64,000 bases of DNA from Dermatophagoides farinae (GCF_024713945.1 NC_134677.1:434001-498000); one strand, 5' to 3'. Shown: positions 1-13,219, counted from the first letter of the stretch. Program-made: numbers and translations. The notes: generated by a model not told the origin, from the letters alone.

Positions 1-3000
1 ATTTTTTCAAAAGGGCGTCAAACAACAACAACATCGTCAACATTGAATAAAATGGTTGATTGTCAAAACAACAACAAAAATTGAATAAAAATTTCACTTT
101 GAATTTCTTCGTTGGTTTTTGTGCGAGAAACAACAAAACAAAAAAAAACATAAACAGAAAATTCAATTCATGATGGGCAGGCATGCAGGTATGTGACAAT
201 TGTCAGATGATGATGATCATCATCATTGTCAAGAAAAGAATTTTTTTTTTTTTGAAAATCAGATGAATCACCAGAAAAGAGAGAGAGAATAGAGAAAAAA
301 AATCGTTGGCTTAATGGTATTTACTTGATGGTAGTGAGATCATCATCATTGTCACATATTTTGAAACATGGTTCTTTTACATTTGTTTATGAGAAGAAGC
401 AACAAGCAAATATGGATGAGAGCCACTGATGATGATGATGATGATGAGTGGATAATGAATAAATGAATGGTGTGGAAACAACAAAGAACCACCAACATGG
501 AAAAATAAATCACAAACTAATTTAAAGTTAAAATTTTTTTTTTATTATTACATTCACTCACACAATATTCGAATGAAAAACGAAAATTTTTTTTTTTGTT
601 TCTTTCCGTTGAACAACAACGATATCATCTGAATGATAATAGTCTTGTAGGCAAATTATCGTTTGTGGTGAAGCCGATTTTTGTTTTTTGTTTTTTAGTT
701 GATGATGATCATTTTTTTTTTAGTAATTCGGTTCCAAAACAGTGATTTTCATGTGTTTTAACATTTTTTTTTTATCACCGAAAAAAAATCAACACACACA
801 CATATGACATATCAATCGAATTGAATTCGAATGACTAAAAACATTCGAATTTTTTTTTTCGGTGGTAGCCAAAAAAAAATCCGATCATTCGTCAAAGTTG
901 ATACAAAAAAAAAGAGATGAGATAAGATATTTTTTTCTGGTTTTTTTTTCGGTCAATTTTATTTCGATGTGGACAAATATATCGAAAATTATGATGAAGA
1001 GACGATCATCATCATCATCATCATCATCGACAATGTTTAGATAACAGATAACTAGGGATGATGATGGTTCAGACGAAGATTATAAACTCGAAGTCGAAAA
1101 AAAATAATAATAATAAGGATAACCGGAAATTTCAAATGAAAACTTTCAGAGAGACTAAATTAGTGATTGATTGAACGGAGAGAGAGTAATTCATGTGGAT
1201 GGGGGATATTGAGATATGGTTAAAAGATGAAATTTTCGTTGATTGAATTGAGATACGAGCAATTTTTTTTTTTTTTTTTTTGGTTGAATTTTGTTGATTT
1301 TCTGCTGCTTCGTGATTACTTTTCGTTTCGAAAACATGTGTTTCGTTTTTTTTTCGTCAATCAATTTTTTTTGTTGTTGTTGTTGTTGTCACAAAAAAAT
1401 GAATGAATGAATGAAAAATCGCTTTTTTTTCAGTTCTCGTTGCTTATGTTTTGTCCATCATCGTTTCGGAATCGAACAGTATAAGTAAAGAAAAGTATGT
1501 CGGTGGCACGCAAATCTTATTGGATGATGATGAAGATGATGGTGATGGTGGCCAAAAATAGTGAAATTTTTTTTTCTGCCCCCAAATAGCAGCTTCGTGA
1601 TATAGACAAAAAAAATAAACAAAACACTTGCTTTCGATCTCTCTCTCTCTCAATCACTCTCTATTTCTACATAATCATCATCATCGAAAAAAAAAAAATT
1701 TTTATTCAAATCAAAAATAAAACAAAAAAAAATTACCGCTAATCAGGTCCATTTGGAATTTGTACGCTGTTTTTTGGAGTTATTCATAAAATTCGTTATG
1801 AAACCAAAGCAAAAAAAAAACTGGTACACACCCACTCAACCAGGTTGAATTTGAATTTTTTTTTTCGCATGCGAAAAAAATCCAACATTAACAATGTCAA
1901 CCATTCATCCAAATGATCATTTCGAATCATCATTAGCCAATATCAACCAACACCACCATCAAAAAAATGGGTAAATTGAATTGAAAAAAAATCTTACTAC
2001 TAATGCTGCGAAATGTGCAAGAAATAAAAATATAATCCATCTCCATTTATAATCGATCAAACAAACAAACGAAAAATGAAAGAATGAACCCAAATTTAGA
2101 TTCGGGTGTCATTCAGAAAGAGAAAAAAAATGCATCATTATCATTATCATTGGCCATTGTGTGTCTTTGTCGTTTTTTTTTCAAGAAAAAAAATAAACAA
2201 TAAAAATCATCATCATCATCATTGATTGTTTTTGCCAGAGAAGAAAAAAAAATGTTTGAAATTCCAGTGTCAAAAAAAAAAAAAAATTCCCAAAAACTCA
2301 CGCACACACACATACACACATTCTGATCGATAATGATCATGGTGATAATTAGATTTTAGCAGATCCACACACACACACTGATCAATGTGAAATGGTGGAA
2401 AAAAAATGAAAATTTTTATTTGTTTTATCATTCAATTCAATATATAATCACTGGCATCGTTTTTTGTTTCTGTCTTCACTCTTCTTGTCGATGTCGATCA
2501 AGTGGTGAATGTGTTCACCATGGTAAAATGCGGTCACCACTAAATATATTATGATGATGATGATGATAAACAGACACAGCCATAGAAGAAAAAAAATATA
2601 TATATTTGACATCGTTTTTGATTTTTTTTGGATTTTTACCATTCGTAAATGTGTGCGACATAACCGTAAGTTTCTATTTTAGATATATTCGAACCAGTTA
2701 TTTTTCATTCATCCAACATCATCCAACATCAAGCGTGACATACAAAAATGACGTATGACTCTGCTACTTTATTTATTTTTTTTTCATTTCAAAATTTTCA
2801 AAACAAATAGAAAACAAAAGTTCACTTTTCATCATCATCATCAAATGACAATCATTCATTTTGTAAAGAATCGTTGAACAATAAAAGTTCGTGTGTACGA
2901 ATTGCAAAAGAATTCATTTTCAAATGAATGATCAAAATGAATTCAACGTTCGATTTTACTAGTTGATGATTGTTGAAAAATGTGATAACATCTTTATCGT

Positions 3001-3228
3001 TTTCGTTTTATGTACAAAAATTATAATTTTAGAAAGAGTAATATATTTTTATTTTAAAAAATGAAAATAAAAAAAAATCAGTTAAAAATGCGTGTGTGTG
3101 TGTGTGTGTAAATATAGTTGGAAATAATACGGTCATCAGATTTTTTTTTAGTTTATCGTTCTCTCTCTCTTCGTGTACGATGGCGATAAGATCATCAATC
3201 AATTGATGATCACAGACACACACACACA
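1..3228. other. gene-poor, simple-sequence-rich stretch
   Basis: No convincing protein gene is seen on either strand. The open frames here are short and consist mostly of translated simple repeats (poly-Ser from TCA runs, poly-Phe from T runs, His/Thr from CA runs). The DNA holds many A/T homopolymers of 8-20 nt, (ATG)n/(CAT)n runs, for example around 430-450 and 1007-1027, and short (CA)n tracts near 2300-2380 and 3090-3110. It may contain untranslated exons or regulatory DNA of a gene to the left. One small hydrophobic frame, at 2448-2612, is listed separately as a weak candidate. Confidence 0.6.
2448..2612 (-). CDS. weak candidate single-pass membrane micropeptide
   Basis: A 54-residue frame starting at an ATG reads MSNIYIFFLLWLCLF, then a run of Ile, then YLVVTAF. 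This forms one continuous hydrophobic segment of about 25 residues, followed by a charged tail (HGEHIHHLIDIDKKSEDRNKKRCQ in outline). The architecture of one transmembrane helix plus a basic tail resembles known small membrane regulators. However, the Ile run is simply a translated (CAT)n repeat of the kind found all over this window, so chance is the likelier explanation. I see no splice partner and recognise no family. It is recorded only because no other gene explains the stretch. Confidence 0.12.
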   Translation of the reverse strand: MSNIYIFFLLWLCLFIIIIIIIYLVVTAFYHGEHIHHLIDIDKKSEDRNKKRCQ

Positions 3229-3471
3229 TCAACATTGTCCACGTCTTTTAGGTTTTATATAACAAGGTCCAGGTGGTGCATCAACAATACGACAATTTTT
3301 TGATCGTTTCATTACTGGATAATATTGTCCATTACTTGATACATATTGTATAGGTGCAGGTGCAAATGGTGAATGATAACAATATGGAATACGAGAATAA
3401 TATGGATAATAATAATAAGCCGAATATATAGGATAATATGATGATGTAATCATTGGGCCCCAAATAAGCAT
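3229..3471 (-). CDS. small Tyr/Pro-rich orphan protein (80 aa)
   Basis: The 80-residue frame begins MLIWGPMITSS. It then has a strongly tyrosine-rich stretch (YSAYYYYPYYSR, residues about 17-28) and a Pro/Ala/Tyr segment, and ends in a basic Cys-containing tail (IKPKRRGQC). Tyr makes up roughly a fifth of the protein. There is no signal peptide or membrane segment. A possible splice acceptor (T-rich tract then ATAG) lies about 30 nt upstream of the ATG, so a 5' untranslated exon is likely. It lies in tandem with, and on the same strand as, another small Pro/Cys-rich orphan at 3866-4168. I recognise no family. A structural role (cuticle-like) is conceivable from composition alone and is pure inference. 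Confidence 0.5.
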   Translation of the reverse strand: MLIWGPMITSSYYPIYSAYYYYPYYSRIPYCYHSPFAPAPIQYVSSNGQYYPVMKRSKNCRIVDAPPGPCYIKPKRRGQC

Positions 3472-3865
3472 TTTTGTTTAGGTTTTATGTTTCAAAGATT
3501 CTATATCAAAAAAAAAAAATAAAACAAAACGATGTTATTATCATTGAAAGTTAATGAATGAATGAATGAATGAAAGTGAATGTGAAATTATTACGCAGTA
3601 GTAATCACAAGAAATTCTATTATTATTATTATAAACACCTACGCTTTTCTTCTTTTTATGTGTTTTTGGGTGCAAGTAGCTTTGATGTTGATTGCATTTT
3701 TTGATATTAATTTCGTAACTGAGTAGTAGAAGATATTGACGATAGGCTGGCGATTTATATATAGACGTTTTTTTTCCAAACTTTGGAAGTGGCATAGAAA
3801 TAACATTGATGATGATGACTTGCCCATTTCCGATAAGTATATGTGAATGTAGAATAAATTTACGA

Positions 3866-4168
3866 TTATCGTCGTTTTGAACAAACGGATGATCTTCGAT
3901 ATGATGATGAACAAGGACGTTGTGCAGCAACAACAGGTGCCGGTGGTACACATACTCTACTGCTCATAATGGAAATCGATGTTGCCGTTGGAATTATAGC
4001 CGGCATAACCGCCGGAACAGGAACAATTGCTGGTGCTGGAACAACGGCCAAATTCATTTGATAACAATGACGACAACAACGTTGTTGAAGTGGATAACCA
4101 AAACAGCTACACATTGTCATATAGGCATTGCTTACAACCGGTACGCTTAAACCAACGTTGAAAAACAT
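3866..4168 (-). CDS. small Cys/Pro/Val-rich orphan protein (100 aa)
   Basis: The coding frame of 100 residues starts MFFNVGLSVPVV. It continues with a Cys-rich block (MCSCFGYPLQQRCCRHC, residues about 18-34) and a Pro/Ala/Val repeat region (VVPAPAIVPVPAVMPAIIP), and ends in Ser/Arg/Cys (SSYRRSSVCSKRR). A splice acceptor (T-tract, TTTAG) at 4197-4200 and a donor (AAG|GTATGA) at 4393-4394 indicate a 5' untranslated exon ending at 4394 and an intron of about 197 nt. A short out-of-frame upstream ATG lies between the acceptor and the start. The AVPAP-like repeats recall arthropod cuticle and chorion proteins, but there is no clear signal peptide. Its neighbour at 3229-3471 is similar in size and orientation. 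Function unknown. Confidence 0.5.
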   Translation of the reverse strand: MFFNVGLSVPVVSNAYMTMCSCFGYPLQQRCCRHCYQMNLAVVPAPAIVPVPAVMPAIIPTATSISIMSSRVCVPPAPVVAAQRPCSSSYRRSSVCSKRR

Positions 4169-4394
4169 TTTGAAGAAATCAAAAAAATCATTGAATCTAA
4201 AAAAAACAAAATGAAAAAATGAAATGAAATAATTTCCAATGAAACGTTTTATATTTATACCATTTTTTTTGAGATGGACGTCAAATAATTCTACCAAATC
4301 ATCATCGTCATCATTCGATCTATTCATTGAACATTATTGAATGGAATTAATCAATGAAAAAACAAAACAAAAAACAAAAACAAAAAATCATACC

Positions 4395-4868
4395 TTTTGA
4401 TCAATCAATCAATCAATCGAACACTGCAAAAAAAAAGAATTCACACTACACATACAATATTGCTGTGGCGCCACCTTTTGGTTTGTTTTTCGAATAAAAC
4501 ACTTTTATTTTTATTTTTTTTCATCAAATATCATTTTAAAAATAATAATAAAATTGATTGATAAACAAATGAAAAGAAAAATTGATTTAAATAATTTTGA
4601 ATGAAAGATAGAGGAAAAATCTGTTCTTTGTTTTGTTTTTTTTGCTGTGTTTCTTCATGCTTGTGGGATAAACTTTGCATTCAAATCGAATGGTGATAAG
4701 ATAGAAAGTGGTGAGAGAGAAAAAAAACTAAAATGGAAAAAAGATGAACAAAAAGCATTCTGAATGATTAATGATTTTCAAACGAAGCATACATTTGATG
4801 ACATTCTGCGGTTTGTTGTTGCTGTTAATTAAGAACTAATGATTTAATGATCGGCACACACACACACA
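4395..4868. other. intergenic, no feature seen
   Basis: AT-rich spacer between the small orphan gene's putative first exon and the 3' end of the Pro/Glu-rich gene. It has A/T homopolymers and AATAAA-like strings on both strands but nothing that can be called. Confidence 0.5.
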
Positions 4869-7033
4869 TTAAAGTGAAACAATTTCACCTGGAACTTCGG
4901 GCTGTGGTGATTCAGCTGTGGCATGTCCATTCTCTTGATGACTTATTACATCATTGGCCACCGGATCACCATTACAGGGAATATTTTTTAAAACATTCTC
5001 ATTATTATCATTCGATTGTTGTTGTTCATTTAATTTAGTGGTGGCTATTGGATCAGCAACAATTTTTTCGCCAACATTATCAATATTGACTTGTTGCTGT
5101 GATTCATTTTCTTTATTTTCACCAATCATTTCGGCTGGTTTTTCACTCTCAGTTGCCACTTGTTCCGGCTGTTGTTGTTCTATTGGTTTATTGTCAGCAG
5201 AAATTGCTTCTTGACTTGATGGAACAACTTCTGGTTGTGGCTGTTGTTGTTGTTCGGGTTGAGATTCAATTTCTTCGGTTGTTTTTACTGGTGTTGGTGT
5301 TGGTTGACTAGCGAGTTCTTCGGTTACAACTTTTTCTTCCGATTTTTCAACATTTGAAATTTCGGATGGTTGTTGTTCAGCCGATTGTTCAGCTTGTTTT
5401 TCCTCAACTTTTTCAACAATTTCTGGCGTTTGTTGTTCCTCATTTTTAACTACTTCTGGTTCTGCAGTTGTGGGCGGATTTTCTGGAACAACTGAAGCGG
5501 CAGCGGCAACAACAGGTTCTGGTTCCTTGTTGATTGACTGGTGGGGCAATCGATTCTGATTCTTTCACAGATTCAACGGGTTCTGGTGTTTTTGCAGCTT
5601 CAACAACTACTGGTTCTTTAGCTGGTTCATCACCGACAACAGCAGCAGCAGGAGCCGTTTCAGTTACTGGTTGAGCTTCTTTTTCCGGTTCTGCAACAGG
5701 TGCAGCTACTGGTGAAACTTCAACAACTGGTTCAGGCTCTTTAACCGGTTCGACGACTGATTCTGGTTCTTTCACAGGTTCACTTGGTGCAGCAGCAGCA
5801 GTTTCTGGTTCTGAAACTGTTGTTGGTTGTGGTTCCGGTTCTTTAACTGGTTCAGCATTGGCTAGCTCAGGAATTTCGGTAGATTTTGTTTCCGATTCTT
5901 TAGCCGATTCGGTACTGGCTGGTTGAGCCGCTGGTTCAACAGTTTCTTTGGCTATTTCTGGTTGTGAAGGAGCAGCTGCTGAATCATTTGGTTGTGGTGG
6001 TTGTTGTTGTTGTTCGGGTTGAGATTCTTTAGCAACATCCGAAGATGCTTGTGCCGTAATAGCCGCAACAGCTGCATTTGCCGCAGCTGTAACTTCTTCG
6101 GTCAAACTTGGTTCTTCAATTTTCGTTGCTGTTTCTGTAGCAGTAGCTGTATCAGCAGCGGCTATTATATTTCCATTCGACGACGGTGGTTGTGTATCCG
6201 AATTCTGGTCATTATTATGATTAGAATGAAAACCAAACATAAGAAATGTGAACAAACAATTATAATAATGGTATAAAGTCTGAAAAATTTCTTTTACCAT
6301 ATTTCAACTTGTGTGTTATGTGTGCTTGTGTTTGAATCAATGAAACGCACAAAAAAATGAGTGAAACAAACAAAAAATAACCGAATAAATAAATCCTAAA
6401 CAACACACTCTGATCAAGAATATGAAAAACAAAAAAAGATTTCCGAATCTAAATTTCATTCGCTTTATAAAGTACGCGAGAATGAATTGTGTTTACGACG
6501 TATCACATTTATAGCAACAAAAATATTTCATATTTAACCATACTCTGGATGCAATGAATAAATTCTACAGAATTTAAAGAAGAAAAAAAAAACTATAGAA
6601 CATTCATATGTCAAAACATATTTATATGTCAACTACGTTTTTGTTTTTGCTTTTCACATGACTAAAAAACATTTCTACATACATAGTTCTATTCTATTCC
6701 GCTATAAAGAATTTCGTTTGTTTGTATTTGTTTCATCACACGCATACATGCACACACACAGAATCATTGAATCTAATATTTCAGACTTTATAACGACAAC
6801 AAAACAAAACAAAAACAAGAATAGCAAACCTTGGGAACATAAGTTTCACGTGCTGTACTTGAAAATTTTGCCGCAGATGATACGGAACGTTTAGATTTTT
6901 TGGATCCTTTACCACCACCACCACCATTTGTTGTTACAGTTGAATCATTGGCCACTTCTGAAGTCGGTTTATCTTTCTCGGTAAAACTATATGAACGTCC
7001 ACGTCGTCGTTTTGTAGATAATTTTAGACCCAT
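4869..7033 (-). CDS. Pro/Glu/Val-rich repetitive acidic protein, probably N-myristoylated; frame broken once
   Basis: Proposed exon 1 is 7033-6830 (68 codons) and exon 2 runs from 6279 to 4869. Exon 1 begins MGLKLSTKRRRGRS, a Met-Gly start with a Ser at position 6 that fits N-myristoylation, and it has a basic segment (KGSKKSKRSVSSAAK). It ends AAG|GTTTG. The acceptor TTTTTCAG at 6280-6282 keeps phase 0. Exon 2 is low in hydrophobics and full of degenerate repeats such as KEPEPVVE, PVKEPE and QPEQQQQ. The frame changes once near 5538-5560, where both flanking frames carry the same repeat type. Dropping one base of a C4 run there (TTGCCCCAC on the coding strand) restores continuity, so this is either a sequencing indel or a real frameshift. 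A myristoylated, basic, then acidic E/P/A-rich protein recalls MARCKS/Akap200-type proteins, but there is no sequence match that I can assert. Confidence 0.5.
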
Positions 7034-8228
7034 TTTTTTCCAACTTTTGAGGCAGATTGAAAATCTATTTAAATCAATTAAAAATCACATGATTAATGAG
7101 GAAATTATTTTTCAACTTTCAAATTCTTCAACACACACTGCTGCTACTGCTGCCACTTTTCACTCTTGCTTACAGAGCAAACACACAACATTTGCCTGCC
7201 CCTTTTTTTGCATCATCATTATCATCAACATCTGAGAAATTCCAGTCTTCCGTAAAATGGGAAAAAAATCGAATATATGAAATGTTGACATATGCAAGAC
7301 AAACAACACATTTGAACACACAAACAAGCGAAAAAAATTTATTTAAATCGCAAAAAAAAACAGAAAAAAATCATTCATGCAAAAGTCATCATCATCATCA
7401 TTTCATCATTTTTCAAGGTTAAGAAAAAAATTTTTTTTCCTCATTCTCAACAACAACCAAAAAAACAACTTTAATACAGTGAAAAAAAAATGAAAAACAA
7501 AAATCAACATTGACACACACACATACACACAAACACAAACAGAGAGACACTTTATAATTTACGCTTCAAGAATTGGAATTTAGAGCAAGACAAAATGATG
7601 ATGATCAAAGATGTCAATGTTGACAACAACAAGCAACATCAACAAATTATAAACATTCAACAACAACCAAAAAAAAAACTTTAAATCTAGGCGATCATCA
7701 TCATTATCATCGTCATTGCTATTTTTTTGGATCATTACCCATTCAATTCAAGAGAGAGAGAGAATGACAAAAAACAAAAACATCATTGTGTGGGTGTGTG
7801 TACAATGCCATCTAATGTCATAAAAAAAGTTTTTTTTTCTAGGACAAGCAAAAAAAATTTTTTTTATAATCATCATTAATCTAATTAAATTATAACGATA
7901 ATTGCAACGACAACAACAACGATACCTGTGATTCAAATTTCAATGCCAAGAAAAAAAAACACAAATGATGACAGCAGACATTTTTTTATATTTATTACAC
8001 ACATAATAGTAAGAAACAATAACAAAATGTTTGTCAACCAAAATTAAACACACACGCACACACACACACACAATAGATTCCAACCTGAAAGAATTTATCA
8101 AAAAGTAAGAAATAAAAAAAAAAACTAACTTGATTCGTTTGACTTATCAACAACAACAACAACGAAAAGCGATAAAAGGAAAAAGATTTTGCCTAAGCAA
8201 AAGGTCATCATCATCATTACCATATTAT

Positions 8229-8260
<32 letters not shown>

Positions 8261-11200
8261 CAGACCAGACACATTTTTTGATTTCTTAGTCTGTTTTTCT
8301 CAGTCTAGTTTTTTTCGTTTGATGTTGTAGGATGTAAGGCAACAAGTTTTCATTTTATTTTTTATTTTTTATTTTTTTTTTTGATTCGTTTGGTTCATTG
8401 AACCTGAATAATAAAAATAATGATTATGATTATGATGATGATTAGCCAGTTGTGTAATATTATGTTGTGTTGTCCATCAACTTTACGCATATTTTACACA
8501 AATCACCACAAGTGTACCACCACCATCACCACCACTACCACCATTATCATCAGCAAAAAAAAATAACTTCAAACATAGATGATAATGGATAAATAATAGA
8601 ATCATTATTATGAAAAAAAACTTACATTTTTTTTTCTCAAAAAATTGTTGGCGATAAAGAGGAAAAAATCTGGTTCAATCCCCACAATAAAATATAAGAA
8701 ATGAATGCAAACAAGATTAGCTCAAATTTCATAAAGAAAAAGAAGAAAAAAAATTCTCTTACAAAACACAATGCTTCCAGGTGTTTTTTTTATGATGATT
8801 ATATATCTTTATTATTCACAATAGCTATTACTATGTAACATTATTGTACAATGATCAAAACTCAAATCTCATAGCCATGTAATGTAACATTCAACAGGTA
8901 GATATATCTATCTGTTCGTTGACAATCAACAGTTCACATATACCATATATACTGTTATTAAATTATTATGCTGATGATGCTTGTAAGAAGAGAAAGAAAC
9001 ATGAGTCATTCAAATGAAATAAAAAAAAAAATTGCAAACGAATAGAGTAACTTATGATTTACATAGATTGCCATCAATTAGATTTTCAGAAAAAAAAAAT
9101 TTGGAATTTACCATGGTAATCCAAATCTCATATTGAATATTTTTTTTTTGCTCAATTCAATTTCCGTTTGAAATGTACAGGGTGTGTGTGTGTATGTGTA
9201 ATAAAAACATTTATGTATCGGTATCATCAAATGTTGGAAAAATTTATTTATGACAAAAATTTTGATTGCCATTTTTTTTTGATCATCATCACCATGACAT
9301 GATGATAATCATAATCATCATTTTTTTTCACTGATTTACAGAAAAAAAACGACGGCAATGATGATTATTGTATATATACATAAACAACCGATTTTGATTC
9401 ATCGATGATGATAAAACAGAAAATTCGACCTAAAAAAAAAAATCAAAGCCGTTTCTCACCAGAATGAATGAATCAATCAATCGAATGGATGAATTTATTG
9501 AAAAGAAAAAAAAGTGTCAATAAACGTTTAAAGGAAATGAAAAAGAAAAACTTGTTCAATTCATATATACAACAACAACAAAACCAATTTCAAGATGGAT
9601 GAATTTTGACGCCAAATTGATACAAGGCAATGAATCGGCAAAATGCAATCATCTGCTGTTATTGTCATTGTTGTTTCTGATGACAAAAGTTGTTATCAAT
9701 TGAGCTAGCAGGATTCTATTATTTATTATTGGCACAATCGAACCGAAACCAAAATGTGAAAAGATTTTTCTTTTTTGGTTTCACAAACGATGACAATGAT
9801 TTTTATTTTTCAAACTTGTTGCTGCTGCTGATGTTGCAAATCAAATCGTGACCAATCGATTTTCTATTTTGTTTTTTTTTTGTCATTCCATCCTACTATT
9901 TGATGATGATCGAACTTGATCATCAGCGAAATAAAAAAAAAAAAATTTTTGTGGACAAAATGTACGAATCACAAACAAAGATGTTGTTATTATATAATAC
10001 GAGATAGATCTGTCTAATCGAATAATGAATTTCGGTTTTTTTCCTCTTTTCTTTTGTTTTGTTTTCCAGTGTTTCAAATACCAGAAAATCGATATGTGAT
10101 CGATGAATGATTTCAAATGATTGGAAAAAAAATCGAAAATCTGATTGACAGCTACATACACACACACAGCAAACTTATTAGCATTAATCATCAAAAAAAA
10201 ATCATTCATTTCATTTCATTTAAACAAAACAAAACAAAAAAAATCAAACCATTCATCAAACATCGAATCATAAAGGTCATTGTTCTCTTTTTTCAATTCG
10301 ACAAAACACGAATTTGTGAATAACACATTGAATTCCATTCATTCTGTCGTCAACATATATTACAATCATCATTATCAAATAGTTTGCAACAGGTGGGCGA
10401 GACTTGATTTTTTAGGAGAATTTTTTTCATCAGAAAACAATTCAAAAAATATCAAAAAAAAACCGATTACATAAATAATAAATACAAACACACGTACACA
10501 CAGGTGGCAATAATTATCAAGCAAACAAACAAACAAAAAAAAATCAATCAATCAATCGATTGATGATTGGCGAAAACAAAAAATATCAAAAAAAAACAGG
10601 ACATATAACATACTTCATGATCATGATCATCATCATCATCATTAAAGCATCGAGTTAAAAAATCATAAACATTCATTTTTTGAGAAAAAAGGAAATTCAT
10701 CATCATCAAATGAATCAATAAATCAATCACACACACACGGTTGTTATTGTTTTTTTTTTGACAAAAAAAATCGAACGTAATGAAAAGTTTTGTTGTAAAA
10801 ATTTTCAAAACTCATCTTTTCATCATCATCATCATGATGATGACATAATCATCATCCTGTGTGTTAAGCCATTTGTATAAAAATAAAAAGTTATTTATGA
10901 AACAAAAAAAAAATTCGGAAATATGAAATTATTGGCAACAGCAACAATAATAACAATATATTACACTCAATTCATATTGATTGATTGACCGGATATCGAT
11001 AATGACACACACACAGGATGGATATACATTCGTTGCTGTTGTCGATATTTTTTTTTAATGCATTCGTAGAAACATACGCAAGAAAAGAAAAAAATTTTTA
11101 AATCATCGATGAATGATTCTTGCGGGATTGATTTACTCATGTTACAAAACAAAATGAATACATACCAAATTTAAATCTAAATTTTCACGATGAAAACTGG

Positions 11201-13219
11201 TGAATTAGTTGTTGATTGAATTGAAAAACGGAGAACAAATGTGAAAATTAAATTCGTTAAAACAACAAAAAAAAAATCCAAACGAATTACAGGCATGCAC
11301 AAACACAAACACAAACACTAAACACACACACACAAAGCAGCAGCTATTGACAATGACGGTTTTTTTTCGCTTTGCTGCTTTCTCTATTCGAATCAAATCA
11401 AATCGAGTGAAAAAAAATTCAATAAAAAAAAACACATTGGACTTGGACTTGTGGATTTCGATGATGATGATGATGATGATGATGCCAATCACATATATAT
11501 CAGAAAAAAAATTGGTATTTCAATGTGAAAATGGAAATGAAATTTTTTCTCGTTCTCTCTCTCTCTATTTTGGCTGGATTGCTGGCCGGTCGTTGATGAT
11601 CGTGTGTTTGGCTTGATTTTTTTTTTTTTTTTGGTTGCTGTTTGGTAGATAATGTCTATATGATGATGGTCTGCCTTTTGGTTTTTTGCCTTGCAACAAC
11701 AACAACAACAACGACGATGATGATGATAATGGCTGCTCTATTGAAGCTATATATTGCTGATGGCTTAATGCTGGTGGTTGGTTGGTTGTTGGTGCTCGCT
11801 TTTTTTCTGGTGGAATGGTCGAACTTTCGATAAAAGGCGTGCTTTTGACTTTGAAAAAAAACTGAATTTATTTTTTTTGCTGAACTGTTGCTGAGTTTTT
11901 GTATGGTGATTGTGGACGTTCGTGTGACTGTGTTGTGAGTTGTGTTTTGTTTGTCGACGATGACTTTCTCTCCTCTCCCTCTTTTTATCATCTTGCACTA
12001 GGAAAAAAAAGAGAGTATGTGATGATGGTGATGATGATGATCTCAGATCTTGTCTTGCTCAACTTTATGGCTGGCCATTTGATCACATAAAACAAACAAC
12101 ATTGTGGTGGCCACAACACAAACAATTGAAATTTTGAATGGAAAAAAAAAATTTTTTTCCAGCGGCAAATACAACTGTGTCTGGATTAGTGGGGATCAAA
12201 CAAAGAATATCGCCATCGTTCAATGGCCTGTTTCAGGCCTGTAGTATTTATATTCGGGCGTGTATATATGTGTGATGATTCATTCAATTTTTGATTCAAA
12301 TTTCAACCATGATGAATGTTGTTGGAAATTGAATATTTATACAAAAATTAAAAAAAATCGAATTCGAATTAAATCAAAGAAAAAAAATGGCAATTCTTTG
12401 ATGGATGGGTGGGTGGATGGATGCCAAAAATGAAAGGTTCAAATTACTACACACAATTTTAATTTGTTTGTAAAATCATAGACAGATCCAGTTTCGAATA
12501 AATTCGAATCATCATCATTCATTCACAAATGTCGTAAATCATTATGATTCGATTCTGATTTTTTTTTTTTTTTTGGTTCGACAAAATGAATGAATGAATT
12601 ACGTCTGTTTGTTGGTTTTTTTTATTGCTGCTGAATGAATTTTCGCGGAAAAAATGATGATGATGATGATGATGACAATTTACAGTACAGTAGCCGGTTG
12701 ACGATGAAATTAATTAATTAACATCTGGCCTTGGAATTTGCAATATAGACAATTCACAGACCGAGAGACATTGATTGGCCTTGACATTTTCAAATGAGCA
12801 ACAGCGACATTTTTTTTTTTTTTTTTTTTGATTGGATCCAGAGATATCCAGATTTTTTTTTTGTAGACATGCGGTTGGTTGCGAATGAAGAAAATTTATT
12901 GTGAAAAAAAATAAATAAATGTTTCCTTTGCGTGTGTGGCAATTGATTTATGAATGAATTTTTTTTCTTTCTTTCTTTCAAAATATAACATCAATGCATG
13001 GATTTTATTTCTGTTTTTCTCAGAATTCTAAAGAAGAAAAAATCGTGGTTTTTCTATTTTTGTATTCAGAAATTTGAAATTTCATTTCATTCTGATGCCT
13101 TGTTCATATCGTGCAAGTTGTTTTCAAGTTGTTGTTTATTGATTCAATGCTGAGTTTATACGATGATTTTTATTTTTTATTTGTAAATTTTTGGCCGGTT
13201 TTTTTCTTTAAAAATCTTA
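7034..13219. other. 6.2-kb gene-poor region
   Basis: No gene with recognisable similarity or coding-like composition is seen on either strand. The region contains (CA)n at 8229-8256, many CAT/ATG and CAA/GTT triplet runs, long A or T runs and short GA tracts. The first few hundred bases presumably hold the promoter and 5' UTR of the minus-strand Pro/Glu-rich gene. A short GC-rich perfect hairpin (GGCCTG-TTT-CAGGCC, 12225-12239) stands out in AT-rich DNA but has no context. Confidence 0.55.
8229..8256. repeat. (CA)14 microsatellite
   Basis: Uninterrupted CA dinucleotide tract of 28 nt, one of many short CA/GT tracts in the window and among the longest in this half. Confidence 0.95.

Noticed and set aside
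12225-12239. GC-rich perfect hairpin GGCCTG-TTT-CAGGCC
   Set aside because: The stem is only 6 bp, with no flanking pairing and no T-run or gene context; it is not long enough for a microRNA precursor.
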